Under the pieces are notes generated by a model that saw nothing but the letters and a program-made list of their open reading frames with translations, was not told the DNA's origin and did not search any database. Of a DNA stretch of 45,444 nucleotides, positions 18,070 to 26,366 are shown one piece after another. Within the stretch, counting starts at the first letter, position 1; every line of letters begins with the position of its first letter. The position numbers and the translations under genes were made by a program. This DNA is from an uncultured Bacillota bacterium (lineage in GTDB: Bacteria; Bacillota; Clostridia; Christensenellales; Pumilibacteraceae): positions 1 to 45,444 of the forward strand of contig CASFJH010000085.1 of NCBI GenBank assembly GCA_949294845.1, given 5' to 3'.

Positions 18070-19244
18070 CAGAACAGGCCCCAGAAAAAGCTGAATAACG
18101 TCGTAAGCACGCTTAGCACTATCGCGCCTATATAAAACGCCTTATCTCTCAGCTCCGGTTTAAAAGCCGTCTCTCCGGCCGTATGCGCCGACGGCGGCGC
18201 GAACGGCGGCGCTGATGACGGTAACTCCTTTCCGTCGAACGGATCGATAGCGCTCACGGCGAAAGGATCGAGCTTCGCGCGGCCGAAAGGCTCCGTATCC
18301 GCGCGGCCGAAAGGGTCGAACCCTGCGTCGTCAAAGGGATTGACGTTGACTTTGGGCGCGGAGGGTTCGGGCGGGTGCGCAGGCGTTTTTTCCTCTTTGG
18401 GACGGGTAATCTCGCGCATGACGTAAAGGATAACGGCGCCAACGGCGATCACGATAAAATAAAGCATCAGAAGCGCCAACGGGTTGCGCTCAAGCTGCAG
18501 ATTAATCCAGTCGTAAAAGTTGTTTCCCCACCAGCCGTAAGCTTCCGCGTAATCGAGATAAACGCCCGTGCCGTTGTTTATAAAATGCACGATCATGCAG
18601 GGCAGAATCGACTTCTGCCCGTAAGCGATGTACGCCATAAGCATACCGAAAAGCGCGGTATAGAATACCTGCGTGACGTTCTGATGGAACAGCCCGAAAA
18701 ATACACCCATTATTATCACTGCCGACTCTCTGCGCCTGCCACGGCCTATTACCGTAAGCAGTCCGCCGCGCACGGAAAACTCCTCGCATATCGCCGGCAG
18801 CACCGCCGTAAGAATAAGCGAGGCAAGGAACATGAAAAAGTTGAATTTTTCGGGATATACCGTGGAGGAGTACGAATGATTGTATCCCAACAGCATGAGC
18901 ACGCTCTGCCAGACGGTCGAAACGCCTATCGTAGCAATATAAACGCAAAACCCGAGCGGTAAGCTCAAAAGCAGCACGGTCACGCGGCATTTGCGCACGT
19001 TGGAAAACTCCAGCACCTCCTTAGTGCTCATTTTAAGCCCGAAACGGTATATCAGAAAAGGCGTCAGCAGCAAAAATACAAGCTGAACGGGCAACGTAAA
19101 CGCCGCGTCCGACGCCAGCTCGCTCTCTATGTTCATAAAATAAACCGCGATACGCCACAGTACAAGCGCGCACCACGAAGCGAACATTGCTATGCCCGCC
19201 GCTCTGAATTGTCTGCGTTCTTCGCCGCCTGCGAGATATTTCAT
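18069..19244 (-). CDS. CPBP intramembrane metalloprotease family protein with DPF-repeat tail
   Basis: 391 aa. Multi-pass protein (about eight membrane segments). CPBP/Abi motifs are complete: CEEFSVRG (EExxxR, about residue 154), FGLFHQN (about 185) and HFINN (about 216). Family members are type II CAAX prenyl endopeptidase homologues, often of unknown target. After the last helix (about 275) the protein continues in a Pro-rich cytosolic-type linker with five (D/N)PF units about 8-9 residues apart: NPFDDAGF, DPFGRADTE, PFGRAKL, DPFAVSAI, DPFDGKE (about 299-337), and ends with one more hydrophobic helix. It overlaps its CPBP neighbour's stop and the rlmH start, so it is translationally coupled to both. 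Confidence 0.85.
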   Translation of the reverse strand: MKYLAGGEERRQFRAAGIAMFASWCALVLWRIAVYFMNIESELASDAAFTLPVQLVFLLLTPFLIYRFGLKMSTKEVLEFSNVRKCRVTVLLLSLPLGFCVYIATIGVSTVWQSVLMLLGYNHSYSSTVYPEKFNFFMFLASLILTAVLPAICEEFSVRGGLLTVIGRGRRRESAVIIMGVFFGLFHQNVTQVFYTALFGMLMAYIAYGQKSILPCMIVHFINNGTGVYLDYAEAYGWWGNNFYDWINLQLERNPLALLMLYFIVIAVGAVILYVMREITRPKEEKTPAHPPEPSAPKVNVNPFDDAGFDPFGRADTEPFGRAKLDPFAVSAIDPFDGKELPSSAPPFAPPSAHTAGETAFKPELRDKAFYIGAIVLSVLTTLFSFFWGLF

Positions 19245-20188
19245 CCGTTATACCCCTGAACAAGTGTGGCTGTCCACATCGCAAGCGTTATGCCCAATGC
19301 GAACAGATATAAAATTACGGCCGTATGCTTTCCTAAAGCGCCTTCCTTTTCTTCCTGCGGTTCGCACCGCTCCGCCGGCAGCGCGCGTTTTTTCAGCACG
19401 ACGGTCAATCCGGTTATCGCCGCGGCCGCCGCTGCCGCAGACAGTATGGTAAAGAGCGTTGCGGCGCCTGCGCAGAGGCCGCCGACAAACTCTTCGAACG
19501 CTCCGCCCAGCGGCGTAACGTCCATTACGACCGCGGTGAGGTTGGACGCCGCGTGAGCGGCTACAGCCGGCCATACCGACCGCGCCGAGAGCGCGAGAGC
19601 CGCGCACGAGCAGCCGAGAAAGAACTGGTAAACCGTCTGCTGCGGGCTCATGTGCATGAACGAGAACGCCAGTCCCGACAGCAATACCGCGGCCGGCGCG
19701 GAAAACCGCCGTCTCAGCCCCGAAAGCAGCGCGCCGCGATAAACGAGCTCTTCGCACAACGGCGCAAAAACCACGGTGACGAGCACTCCGAACACTATAT
19801 CGCCTGCGCTGTCTAAAGAAATGCCCGTCTGTCCGACGTAACCGGTAACGTCCAGAAGTCTCTGAAAAGCGAAAGCCGTTCCGTAAAAGCCGAAAAGGCA
19901 AAGGAGCGCAGCGGCGATCCCGATAAAAGGCGTTTCGGGACGGACGCGCGAAAAGAATATGCCGGGGCGTCGTCGGCTCTTGAAAATGTGGTAGTACACC
20001 GTCGCGCCGTTAAGCGCCTGGAATACCGTCATAACGGCATAATTAAACATACTGTCCGCAAGCAGATCGTAACCGGAAGCCTCCTTGACCGACGCGGCGA
20101 CTATACCGGCGACAATGTTTGCCGCCAGCAGAAATATAATAGCTTTAAGGTATACGGCGCTGCCGTCCGTGTCCGCGAACCTCTGCAA
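19241..20188 (-). CDS. CPBP intramembrane metalloprotease family protein
   Basis: 315 aa from a TTG at 20188 with AAGGAGAGG seven bases upstream; the longer frame to 20272 overlaps the preceding gene and is rejected. Motifs: CEELVYRG (EExxxR), FSFMHMS and HAASN, all intact, in a protein of about eight membrane segments. This is the second CPBP paralogue in a row; the two share the motifs but differ in length and in the tail. Their neighbours (WalJ-like, rlmH) are housekeeping genes, and no bacteriocin or immunity partner is visible, so a role in protein maturation or envelope stress is only a guess. Confidence 0.85.
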   Translation of the reverse strand: MQRFADTDGSAVYLKAIIFLLAANIVAGIVAASVKEASGYDLLADSMFNYAVMTVFQALNGATVYYHIFKSRRRPGIFFSRVRPETPFIGIAAALLCLFGFYGTAFAFQRLLDVTGYVGQTGISLDSAGDIVFGVLVTVVFAPLCEELVYRGALLSGLRRRFSAPAAVLLSGLAFSFMHMSPQQTVYQFFLGCSCAALALSARSVWPAVAAHAASNLTAVVMDVTPLGGAFEEFVGGLCAGAATLFTILSAAAAAAAITGLTVVLKKRALPAERCEPQEEKEGALGKHTAVILYLFALGITLAMWTATLVQGYNG

Positions 20189-20202
20189 CAGTCCTCTCCT
20201 TT

Positions 20203-20976
20203 TCAGGAAATAATCTCGTAAAGCCCCGTCATTCTGTCGGGCGGCGCAACCTCCAGCCTTACCCTGTCGCATCCGGCCGCGTTAAGGCCGGCGCGCACCG
20301 CGCTTTCGGCAAGCTCGGGATAGTTGTTCTCTTTAGACAGGTGCGCCAGTATTATCTGTCCCACTCCGCGCTCGGCAAGATAAACGGCCGCGCGCGCGCA
20401 CGCGGCGTTGCTCAAATGTCCGCGCGCGGAAAGTATACGGCGTTTGAGCGCCTCCGTATAGTTGGGATTGCTCCTGACCAGATCTTCGTCATGATTGCAC
20501 TCGATGACGACCAGATCGCTGTCGGACATTTCGTCCAGCAGCCCGTCGCCGGTCTTGCCCAGATCGGTGGCTACGCTCACCTTGCAGCCGCCCGAATACA
20601 GCGCGTATCCCACGCACGGCACGTCGTGACTTACGGCAAAGGGCGACACGGTGATATCTCCGATTATAAAATCGCCCTCGGTGCGTATGAGCCTGTTTTC
20701 GGGTACTCCCCGGCTGTTGAGAGCGCGGTAAACGTCCGCCGTGCAGTAAACCGCCGAGCCGTGCTTTTTGACGAACGCCGGGATCTGGCATATATGGTCC
20801 GCGTGGCTGTGAGTGACTATTATCGAGGGCGCGGCAGGCGCCGCCAACGCCTTAAGACACCCGTCCACACGTTTGACGGGCAGGCCCTGATCGATGAGTA
20901 TAACGGTCGATTCGCTCGCCACATAAATGCAGTTGCCGCTGCTTCCGCTACCGAGGCAGCACACTTTCAGTCCCAT
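20203..20976 (-). CDS. MBL-fold metallohydrolase, WalJ/YycJ-like
   Basis: 257 aa from the ATG at 20976 (MGLKVCCLGSGSSGNC), which matches the family opening; the frame to 21012 crosses the promoter. Metal motif VTHSHADHI near residue 57, further His/Asp ligands in SHDVPCVG and CNHDEDLV, and LAHLSKENN near 220 are visible. In Bacillus, YycJ/WalJ is a double-stranded-DNA 5'-exonuclease-like protein linked to the WalRK region; no walRK genes are present here. It heads an operon with two CPBP genes and rlmH. The ATG lies seven bases after a -10 box: a predicted leaderless mRNA. Confidence 0.88.
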   Translation of the reverse strand: MGLKVCCLGSGSSGNCIYVASESTVILIDQGLPVKRVDGCLKALAAPAAPSIIVTHSHADHICQIPAFVKKHGSAVYCTADVYRALNSRGVPENRLIRTEGDFIIGDITVSPFAVSHDVPCVGYALYSGGCKVSVATDLGKTGDGLLDEMSDSDLVVIECNHDEDLVRSNPNYTEALKRRILSARGHLSNAACARAAVYLAERGVGQIILAHLSKENNYPELAESAVRAGLNAAGCDRVRLEVAPPDRMTGLYEIIS

Positions 20977-20983
20977 GTAAAAC

Positions 20984-21012
20984 AGTATAATAAAAACGGC
21001 ACGAAATGTCAA
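20984..21012 (-). promoter_or_regulatory. Consensus promoter for leaderless WalJ-like operon
   Basis: Minus strand: TTGACA (21007-21012), 17 bp, TATACT (20984-20989), seven bases, ATG at 20976. It has a perfect -35 and near-perfect -10, with no room for a ribosome site. Confidence 0.85.
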
Positions 21013-21221
21013 CTGCTTACTGTGAAATCGGGGTGAAAGCGCAGGTTCGCACGCCTCCGCCGCCGATAATAAAAACGCGCGGCGCGGCGAAAGTGCGGTT
21101 TATATGCGTGCGAAAACGCGTTCCGCAGCAAAGGTTTTGTTTGGATTAGAGCCTTATGAGCGGCGCTTGCACGCGCGAAGCTCCGTGGCGCGTTCGGCTG
21201 CCCGCGCTTAGCGGAAAACGC

Positions 21222-21250
21222 TTTACAGTCTGTACCTTGTGTGATATAAT
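21222..21250 (+). promoter_or_regulatory. Promoter for leaderless fumarase transcript
   Basis: TTTACA (21222-21227), 17 bp, TATAAT (21245-21250), seven bases, ATG at 21258. Confidence 0.8.
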
Positions 21251-21257
21251 ACGCAAT

Positions 21258-22082
21258 ATGAGAGAAATAACACCCGGAAAAATATCGTCGGCGCTTGCCG
21301 AAGCGATCGACTATGCGTTAAAACACGTTGACGCGGACGTGGTGCAACTGCTTCGAGAATGTCGCAAATACGAATCGGGCGCCGCGGCATGGGCGATCGA
21401 CACCATTATAGCAAACGACGAGCTGGCCGCCGAAAAGGACTGTTACGCCTGTCAGGATACCGGAGTTGCGATGATTTTCGCCGACGTGGGCGAGGACGTG
21501 CGCGTGCGCGGACTCGAGGACGCGATAAACGAGGGAGTGCGCAGAGGATACCGCGACGCGCGCAAAAGCATCGCGCATCCGCTCAGCCGTATAAACACCG
21601 GGGACAATACTCCCGCCGTCATACATACGCGTATAGTAAGCGGCGACAGGCTGACGATAGGTTATCTCGCAAAGGGCGCCGGCAGCGAAAATATGTGCCG
21701 CGTCTATATGCTGCCTCCGTCTGCCGGCAGGCGCGGAATAATCGACAGCGTCGTCGACTGCGTTACCAGAGCCGGCGCGAACCCCTGCCCTCCCGTCATT
21801 CTCGGAATAGGCATAGGCGGCACGATGGACGCCGCGGCGGTCGCCGGCAAACGCGCTCTGCTGAGAAAAGCCGGCGCGCCGTCTGACGATAAGGATACCG
21901 CGCGGCTGGAAAGCGAGATACTGCGCGCCGTAAACGCTACGGGGATAGGCGCTCAGGGCTTCGGCGGCAAGACGACCGCACTGTATGCGGCGATCGAAAC
22001 CGTCCCCACTCATATAGGTATGCTGCCGGTCGCAGTGACGGTGCAATGTCATTCGGCCAGACACGCCTCGATCACACTTTAA
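21258..22082 (+). CDS. Class I fumarate hydratase, alpha subunit
   Basis: 274 aa from the ATG at 21258 (MREITPGKISSALAEAIDYAL); a frame from 21156 would cross the promoter. It is the N-terminal [4Fe-4S] half of two-subunit class I fumarases, which interconvert fumarate and malate. Three cluster cysteines are visible in family motifs: CQDTGVAMIF (about 61), GSENMCRVYMLPPS (about 149) and NPCPPVILGIGIGGTMD (about 178-195). The related L(+)-tartrate dehydratase alpha subunit is the main alternative. The beta subunit follows ten bases later with its own ribosome site, so the alpha subunit is probably made from a leaderless start and the beta subunit by conventional initiation on the same mRNA. 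Confidence 0.9.
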   Translation: MREITPGKISSALAEAIDYALKHVDADVVQLLRECRKYESGAAAWAIDTIIANDELAAEKDCYACQDTGVAMIFADVGEDVRVRGLEDAINEGVRRGYRDARKSIAHPLSRINTGDNTPAVIHTRIVSGDRLTIGYLAKGAGSENMCRVYMLPPSAGRRGIIDSVVDCVTRAGANPCPPVILGIGIGGTMDAAAVAGKRALLRKAGAPSDDKDTARLESEILRAVNATGIGAQGFGGKTTALYAAIETVPTHIGMLPVAVTVQCHSARHASITL

Positions 22083-22092
22083 AGGCGGCGCT

Positions 22093-22617
22093 ATGGAATA
22101 CAGTCTTAAACTTCCTTTAGACAAAGCGACGCGCGAAAGCCTGCGCGCCGGCGACACCGTCAGACTGACAGGAGTCGTATACACCGCGCGCGACGCCGCG
22201 CATAAACGTATTGCCGAAGCGCTGGAAGCGGGGAAAGAGCCGCCCTTTCCTCTCGACAACGCCGCCGTATACTACTGCGGCCCCACTCCGGCACGGGAGG
22301 GCGAAGTCATAGGCAGCTGCGGCCCCACCACTTCGGCGCGTATGGACGCTTATACTCCGGCTCTGACCGACGCCGGCGTAACCGTGGCTATCGGCAAGGG
22401 AAAGCGCAGCGCGCAGGTCGTCGACGCCATGCGCAGAAACTCGGCAGTCTACTTCGCTGCCGTGGGCGGCGCGGCTGCAATAATCAAAAATGCCGTCAAA
22501 GAATGTAACTGCGTCGCTTATCCCGACCTGGGGTGCGAGGCGGTATACCGGCTTTACGTCTGCGATCTCGACGTTATAGTCGCAATCGATTGTAAGGGCA
22601 ACACGATTCTGCGCTGA
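22093..22617 (+). CDS. Class I fumarate hydratase, beta subunit
   Basis: 174 aa. AAGGCGG precedes the ATG. C-terminal swivelling-type domain of class I fumarase; motifs seen are YYCGPTPAREGEVIGSCGPT, TTSARMDAYTPAL (the substrate-binding SxRMD region) and IGKGKRS. The length and order alpha-beta match the two-subunit enzymes of anaerobes. It forms a complex with the alpha subunit; malate/fumarate is the likely substrate, tartrate the alternative. Confidence 0.9.
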   Translation: MEYSLKLPLDKATRESLRAGDTVRLTGVVYTARDAAHKRIAEALEAGKEPPFPLDNAAVYYCGPTPAREGEVIGSCGPTTSARMDAYTPALTDAGVTVAIGKGKRSAQVVDAMRRNSAVYFAAVGGAAAIIKNAVKECNCVAYPDLGCEAVYRLYVCDLDVIVAIDCKGNTILR

Positions 22618-22662
22618 CTCTTCCCTTCAGCCCCGCGGCCGCAACAGCAAACCTGACCGTCG

Positions 22663-22776
22663 CATAGAAAACCGGTTCATTGCCGAAAACAAAGGCACAA
22701 CATAGAAAACAGCTTCATTGCCGAAAACAAAGGCACAGCATAGAAAACAGCTTCATTGCTGAGAACAAAGGCGCAG
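22663..22776. repeat. Three 38-bp tandem repeats after the fumarase operon
   Basis: Copies at 22663-22700, 22701-22738 and 22739-22776 share CATAGAAAAC-GGTTCATTGC-style units (for example CATAGAAAACAGCTTCATTG then CCGAAAACAAAGGCACAG); a fourth decayed copy (CATAAGCG...GCATTGCTAA) follows. Copies 2 and 3 differ at three positions. There are no spacers. The array lies between the fumarase stop and the terminator of the phage-like cassette. Confidence 0.9.
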
Positions 22777-22834
22777 CATAAGCGCCTGACGCATTGCTAA
22801 AAAATGTTTTGCCGCTCATTCAAACGGAGCATAC

Positions 22835-22870
22835 AAAAAAACGGACGGCCGTACGGCCGCCCGCTTTTTT
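22835..22870 (-). terminator. Intrinsic terminator of the phage-like cassette
   Basis: AAAAAAaCGGaCGGCCG-TA-CGGCCGcCCGcTTTTTT. On the minus strand the two mismatches become G-U pairs, so it works best leftward, ten bases beyond the last holin gene. Confidence 0.85.
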
Positions 22871-22880
22871 GTAACGATTT

Positions 22881-23174
22881 TCAGTCAACGTCTTCGCTTT
22901 TTCCGTCATTTTCAAGCTCGTCCGACGAAACGTCGGTATCGGCTCCGTCGGCGTACTGTCCTTCGGGCGCGCTGTCCGTCTCGTCCAGATATCCTCCGCC
23001 TGACGACGGATCGGACACTATACCGAGTATTACCAGAATACCGAGAACGCCGGTCAGTATTTCGTTAACTACGGGCGCGTCTATCTTAAGCCCGAACGCC
23101 TGCAGTATCATTACCGCCGCCGACACCAGACTTATCCAGAAGCCTTTGTTTCTTATCTTTTCCTTTATGCGCAT
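22881..23174 (-). CDS. Holin, phiLC3 type
   Basis: 97 aa. The opening MRIKEKIRNKGFWISLVSAAVMILQAFGLKI is typical of phiLC3-family phage holins, with a second hydrophobic segment about residues 36-55 (ILTGVLGILVILGIVSD) and a long acidic tail (SDELENDGKSEDVD). Holins form holes in the cell membrane that let an endolysin reach the wall. No endolysin gene is present in this cassette. It is the last gene before the terminator. Confidence 0.85.
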   Translation of the reverse strand: MRIKEKIRNKGFWISLVSAAVMILQAFGLKIDAPVVNEILTGVLGILVILGIVSDPSSGGGYLDETDSAPEGQYADGADTDVSSDELENDGKSEDVD

Positions 23175-23180
23175 AACGGC

Positions 23181-24098
23181 TTATCTCCCGAACTCGTCGT
23201 AAAGCTTGTAATAGTAATACGTCGAAAGATTGTCCTCGAAAAACGAATCGTTTCTCAGCGCGTCGCGCGCGTCGTCGGCGCTCATGGCGGCGAGCGCCTC
23301 TCTCAGACGGTCGTACACCGCTTTTTCGGTAGCGGGGTCCTTGCCGTACTTTTCGGCGTATTCGCTCTCCTTTTCGCGCTGATCCAATGCCTCGGAATAC
23401 AGCTCCGAATCCTTCATCGTCTTATCCGCGGCGTAAGACTGTTCCTTTTCGAGCAGCGTGTTGTTATACTTGAGCGCCTCCGTCTGCTTGTCGTAACGCT
23501 CGTCCTTGAGCTCGTTGATGCGCTCGGTAATCTTTGCCGCAAGCGAAATATTGAAGCTGTTGAGCGCCTGCTCGCGCTTGAAATCCAGCGAGTTGAGTTC
23601 GCTGTCTATCTCGGCTATCTTCTTGCTCAGGGTTTCCGCCGCGGCGGCAACGGACGCCGCTCTTGCCTCGCTGAGGTCTGCCATGCGGTTAACCGCAATG
23701 CTGCTCCTTGCAAGACCGCGCTTTAAAACGTCGTCCGAAACCTGTTTGTCGGCGGCGTCGTAAGCTTCGTTTATCTCGCGCTTGTCCTGCTCGAGACGCG
23801 CTCCGCTTTCGGCCTTGTCCTTTTCGAGAGAATCCCTTTGCGCCGTTATTTCGTTTTCTATGGCGGTCAGCCCGTCGTTTTTGTATTTCTCGTTTTCGGC
23901 GGCCGCGATCTTTTCGATCTCCTCGTCGGTGGGCGCTTTATACTCGACGCGTTCGTACCTGACTCCCTCCGGAAGCTCGGGCGCTTCAGTCTGAGGTGCG
24001 CCGGTCATCGCCAATACGTCCTCCTTCGCCGACTGCAGCTCGTCCGACGGGCTTTTCTTCTTTCCGAACAGCGTTTTCATGTATTCCAAAAAGTTCAT
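23181..24098 (-). CDS. Coiled-coil phage structural or internal protein
   Basis: 305 aa from the ATG at 24098 (MNFLEYMKTLFGKKK) with AGGGAGGA upstream; a longer reading to 24221 overlaps the previous gene and is not favoured. Residues about 75-260 are almost continuous charged helix (for example ENEITAQRDSLEKDKAESGARLEQ), predicted coiled coil. I do not recognise a family. Its place between tail-type genes and a holin fits an internal/ejection protein or tail fibre chaperone of a short-tailed particle. The segment LARSSIAVNRMADLSEARA resembles phage proteins annotated only as hypothetical. Confidence 0.6.
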   Translation of the reverse strand: MNFLEYMKTLFGKKKSPSDELQSAKEDVLAMTGAPQTEAPELPEGVRYERVEYKAPTDEEIEKIAAAENEKYKNDGLTAIENEITAQRDSLEKDKAESGARLEQDKREINEAYDAADKQVSDDVLKRGLARSSIAVNRMADLSEARAASVAAAAETLSKKIAEIDSELNSLDFKREQALNSFNISLAAKITERINELKDERYDKQTEALKYNNTLLEKEQSYAADKTMKDSELYSEALDQREKESEYAEKYGKDPATEKAVYDRLREALAAMSADDARDALRNDSFFEDNLSTYYYYKLYDEFGR

Positions 24099-24157
24099 GT
24101 TTTCCTCCCTTAAAATAAAAATACCTGCGGCGCGCGGCGGCGGCAACGCGCAAATCC

Positions 24158-24394
24158 CTACGTTGCGACATAATACAGTCCGTCCCTCCTCTCTATCTTC
24201 CCGTCGCCGACGAGCGCGCAATCGTCCGAATAGCTGACGGCGCTTCCGCCTCGCTTGATCCGGCCGACAGTGTCGTACTCATACAGCTTGAGCGCACAGC
24301 CGTCGCTTATCACTACGCGCACGGTTCCGTCCGCATAATCGGCCGAGCTGATCCTGCCGGTCGCCACGCTCACGCTTCCCTCGGCGAAAATCAT
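24158..24394 (-). CDS. Small hypothetical phage protein
   Basis: 78 aa, mainly predicted beta strand (SVSVATGRISSADYADGTVRV). It overlaps the upstream holin-like gene stop by four bases (ATGA), so it is part of the same operon. No family recognised; it may be a small tail or fibre accessory protein. Confidence 0.55.
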   Translation of the reverse strand: MIFAEGSVSVATGRISSADYADGTVRVVISDGCALKLYEYDTVGRIKRGGSAVSYSDDCALVGDGKIERRDGLYYVAT

Positions 24395-24612
24395 GATTCC
24401 TCGCTCCTACGCACGCAAACCGCAGATACCAGTTTTCCAGTGTCGTCTTTTACCGCCTCGACCGTTTTAAGCCGGCATACGAGACCTTCGACTGCCGTCT
24501 GGTATTTGCTTTCGCGGCGGCGGGAATCGCGCAGCTCGTAAACGAGCAGCGCCAGAAACATCACCGCCCATATACCGTTTGACAGCGCCATATCGAATAT
24601 TGTGTTCCACAT
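24391..24612 (-). CDS. UviB/BhlA-type holin-like protein
   Basis: 73 aa. One N-terminal membrane helix (MALSNGIWAVMFLALLVYEL) is followed by a charged helix (RDSRRRESKYQTAVEGLVCRLKTVEAVKDD). That arrangement is typical of the UviB/BhlA holin-like family of clostridial phages and bacteriocin loci. A strong GGGGGAAAGGA site precedes the ATG. This gives the cassette two holin-type genes. Confidence 0.82.
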   Translation of the reverse strand: MWNTIFDMALSNGIWAVMFLALLVYELRDSRRRESKYQTAVEGLVCRLKTVEAVKDDTGKLVSAVCVRRSEES

Positions 24613-24635
24613 TGTCCTTTCCCCCGTCCTTTATA

Positions 24636-26366
24636 TTATCCTCCGACCGAGTCCGTTATCGACAGCATTATCTTTATGCGCTGTTTGCCGCCGGCCGGAT
24701 CGGACGCGCCGCGCATATAGAACGACGCCGTTTCGCCGAAATCGCCGCTGTACAGCGCCGCCGTCTTTCTGACAACTCCGTAAACCTCGGCCGCTCCTTC
24801 CGGCCTGACGACTACGAGCTGTCCGCCGACAGTCTGCGCGCAAACCGCGTCGTCGGGCAGCTCCGTAAGCTCGGCAAGACCGCGCGACGAGTACGATCTG
24901 ACGTTGGCTGTGAGCGTTCCGTTCCGCCTCAGAACGACCGTACTGCCGTACAGATCTGCTTCCGCCTGCGAGTCGGACGAATAATCGACGGTACACACGA
25001 GACCGAGCATGATGTCGTATATCTTCACGCCGCCGGCAGTCGCCGCTTTAAACATTCCGTTCCCTCCGGTTAGCTCCGCCTGAGCGTCCACGCCCGAAAA
25101 AAGCTCGGCAAGATACGCCGACTGCGCCGCGTCCGCTCTGCTGCCGCCGCGCACCTCCGAGCGCGAGGGCGAGCACAACGCTATCTTTCCGTCGGAAGCG
25201 TGCATGAGCACCGAGTGAACGCCTATCTCCGCCTCTTCCGTCTGAGTCAGTTTGCCGTCCTTAATACCGTAACGCCTGAGCGTTCCGCCGTAGAGCATGG
25301 CGAAATGGTATGTGCCGTCGGCGTCGCGGTCGAAGCGGAAGCTGTCGGGAACGTCAATGCCGAAATGCATTGTCTCCGCTCCGTAGACGGTCAGCCCGTC
25401 GTCTATCACCGCCACCGTTCCGTCCGAAGCGATGTCTGCCAGCTTGCCGCCGGCGGCGGTAAAGCACGGCCTCAGTTCGCCGTCGAATACGGTCAGCTCG
25501 CGCTCGTTGAATATCCCGAGATACTTTCCGTCAGCATCCGAAAACAGCTTGCCGTCGGGCAGTCTCACTTCGAGGGCATAAGGCCCGTCGACGGCGTACG
25601 CCTCGCTCAGCAGTTTGTAAGCGCTCACGCTCGCCCCGCCCGACGACACCGAAAACACTCCCAGCGCATACCCTTCGGGCAGGACGGCAATACCGTTGAC
25701 CGCGGCGGCCTGACACGCTGTCGTAGAAAATGCCGTCTCCAGCGCCGGCGCGCGCATGACCGGCTGACCGTTCAGCATAAGCACGATCTCGGGAATTACG
25801 CCGGCGTCGAAATACGCCGTAAAATATATTCCGTCCGCGTCTGCCGAAACGTCTGCCGCGTATGAGTCCGTAATGAGCCCGCCTCCCCTCCTGAGTTTCT
25901 CTTCTTCGCGTATATCCTCGCCGCGGCACAGCGTAAAAACGCCTGTCATCGGCGTAACGCCGAGCAGCATCGCGGCGAATGCGTTTTCGCCTGCAACCAA
26001 CCGGACGTCGCCCCCGACCGATACGCTCAGCCTCAGCGTTACCGTTATACCGCCGTCTACGGCTGCTGACAGCGCGACGGCCCCTACGGGCTCAGTTCCG
26101 TCGCCCGAAAACGCCACCGAGCTGAGCTCGCCCGTATATTCGCCGGCGCCGAGAGTAACGGTGCGCTCGACAAACAGCTCGCCGGACGGATCGGAATTGA
26201 GGGCGGTAAGCGCCGCCTCGAACGAGTAAGCGTTGCCGTCTATGGTAAATATGAGATACTCGGTAAACGCCAGCCCGTCGGCAAGCTGTCCGAAAACGGC
26301 GGCCGCGTCCACTTCGACCGGCGCCGATTCGCCTGCGGTATTCACCGCGCCGTAAAAATCAATCAT
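24636..26366 (-). CDS. Large beta-rich virion protein (tail fibre or propeller-like)
   Basis: 576 aa. Predicted almost wholly beta: an N-terminal domain of about 170 residues (MIDFYGAVNTAGESAPVEVDA...), then a region whose blade-like repeats (GKLADIASDGTVAVIDDGL, DGKIALCSPSRS, GGQLVVVRPEGAAEVYG) suggest a beta-propeller, and a short C-terminal sandwich. There is no clear homologue by eye. Position after the nozzle-type gene suggests a tail fibre or host-contact protein. It starts eight bases inside the end of the upstream gene. Confidence 0.65.
   Translation of the reverse strand: MIDFYGAVNTAGESAPVEVDAAAVFGQLADGLAFTEYLIFTIDGNAYSFEAALTALNSDPSGELFVERTVTLGAGEYTGELSSVAFSGDGTEPVGAVALSAAVDGGITVTLRLSVSVGGDVRLVAGENAFAAMLLGVTPMTGVFTLCRGEDIREEEKLRRGGGLITDSYAADVSADADGIYFTAYFDAGVIPEIVLMLNGQPVMRAPALETAFSTTACQAAAVNGIAVLPEGYALGVFSVSSGGASVSAYKLLSEAYAVDGPYALEVRLPDGKLFSDADGKYLGIFNERELTVFDGELRPCFTAAGGKLADIASDGTVAVIDDGLTVYGAETMHFGIDVPDSFRFDRDADGTYHFAMLYGGTLRRYGIKDGKLTQTEEAEIGVHSVLMHASDGKIALCSPSRSEVRGGSRADAAQSAYLAELFSGVDAQAELTGGNGMFKAATAGGVKIYDIMLGLVCTVDYSSDSQAEADLYGSTVVLRRNGTLTANVRSYSSRGLAELTELPDDAVCAQTVGGQLVVVRPEGAAEVYGVVRKTAALYSGDFGETASFYMRGASDPAGGKQRIKIMLSITDSVGG

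Noticed and set aside
22663..22776. CRISPR array
   Set aside because: Repeats are directly abutting with no spacers and no cas genes are nearby.
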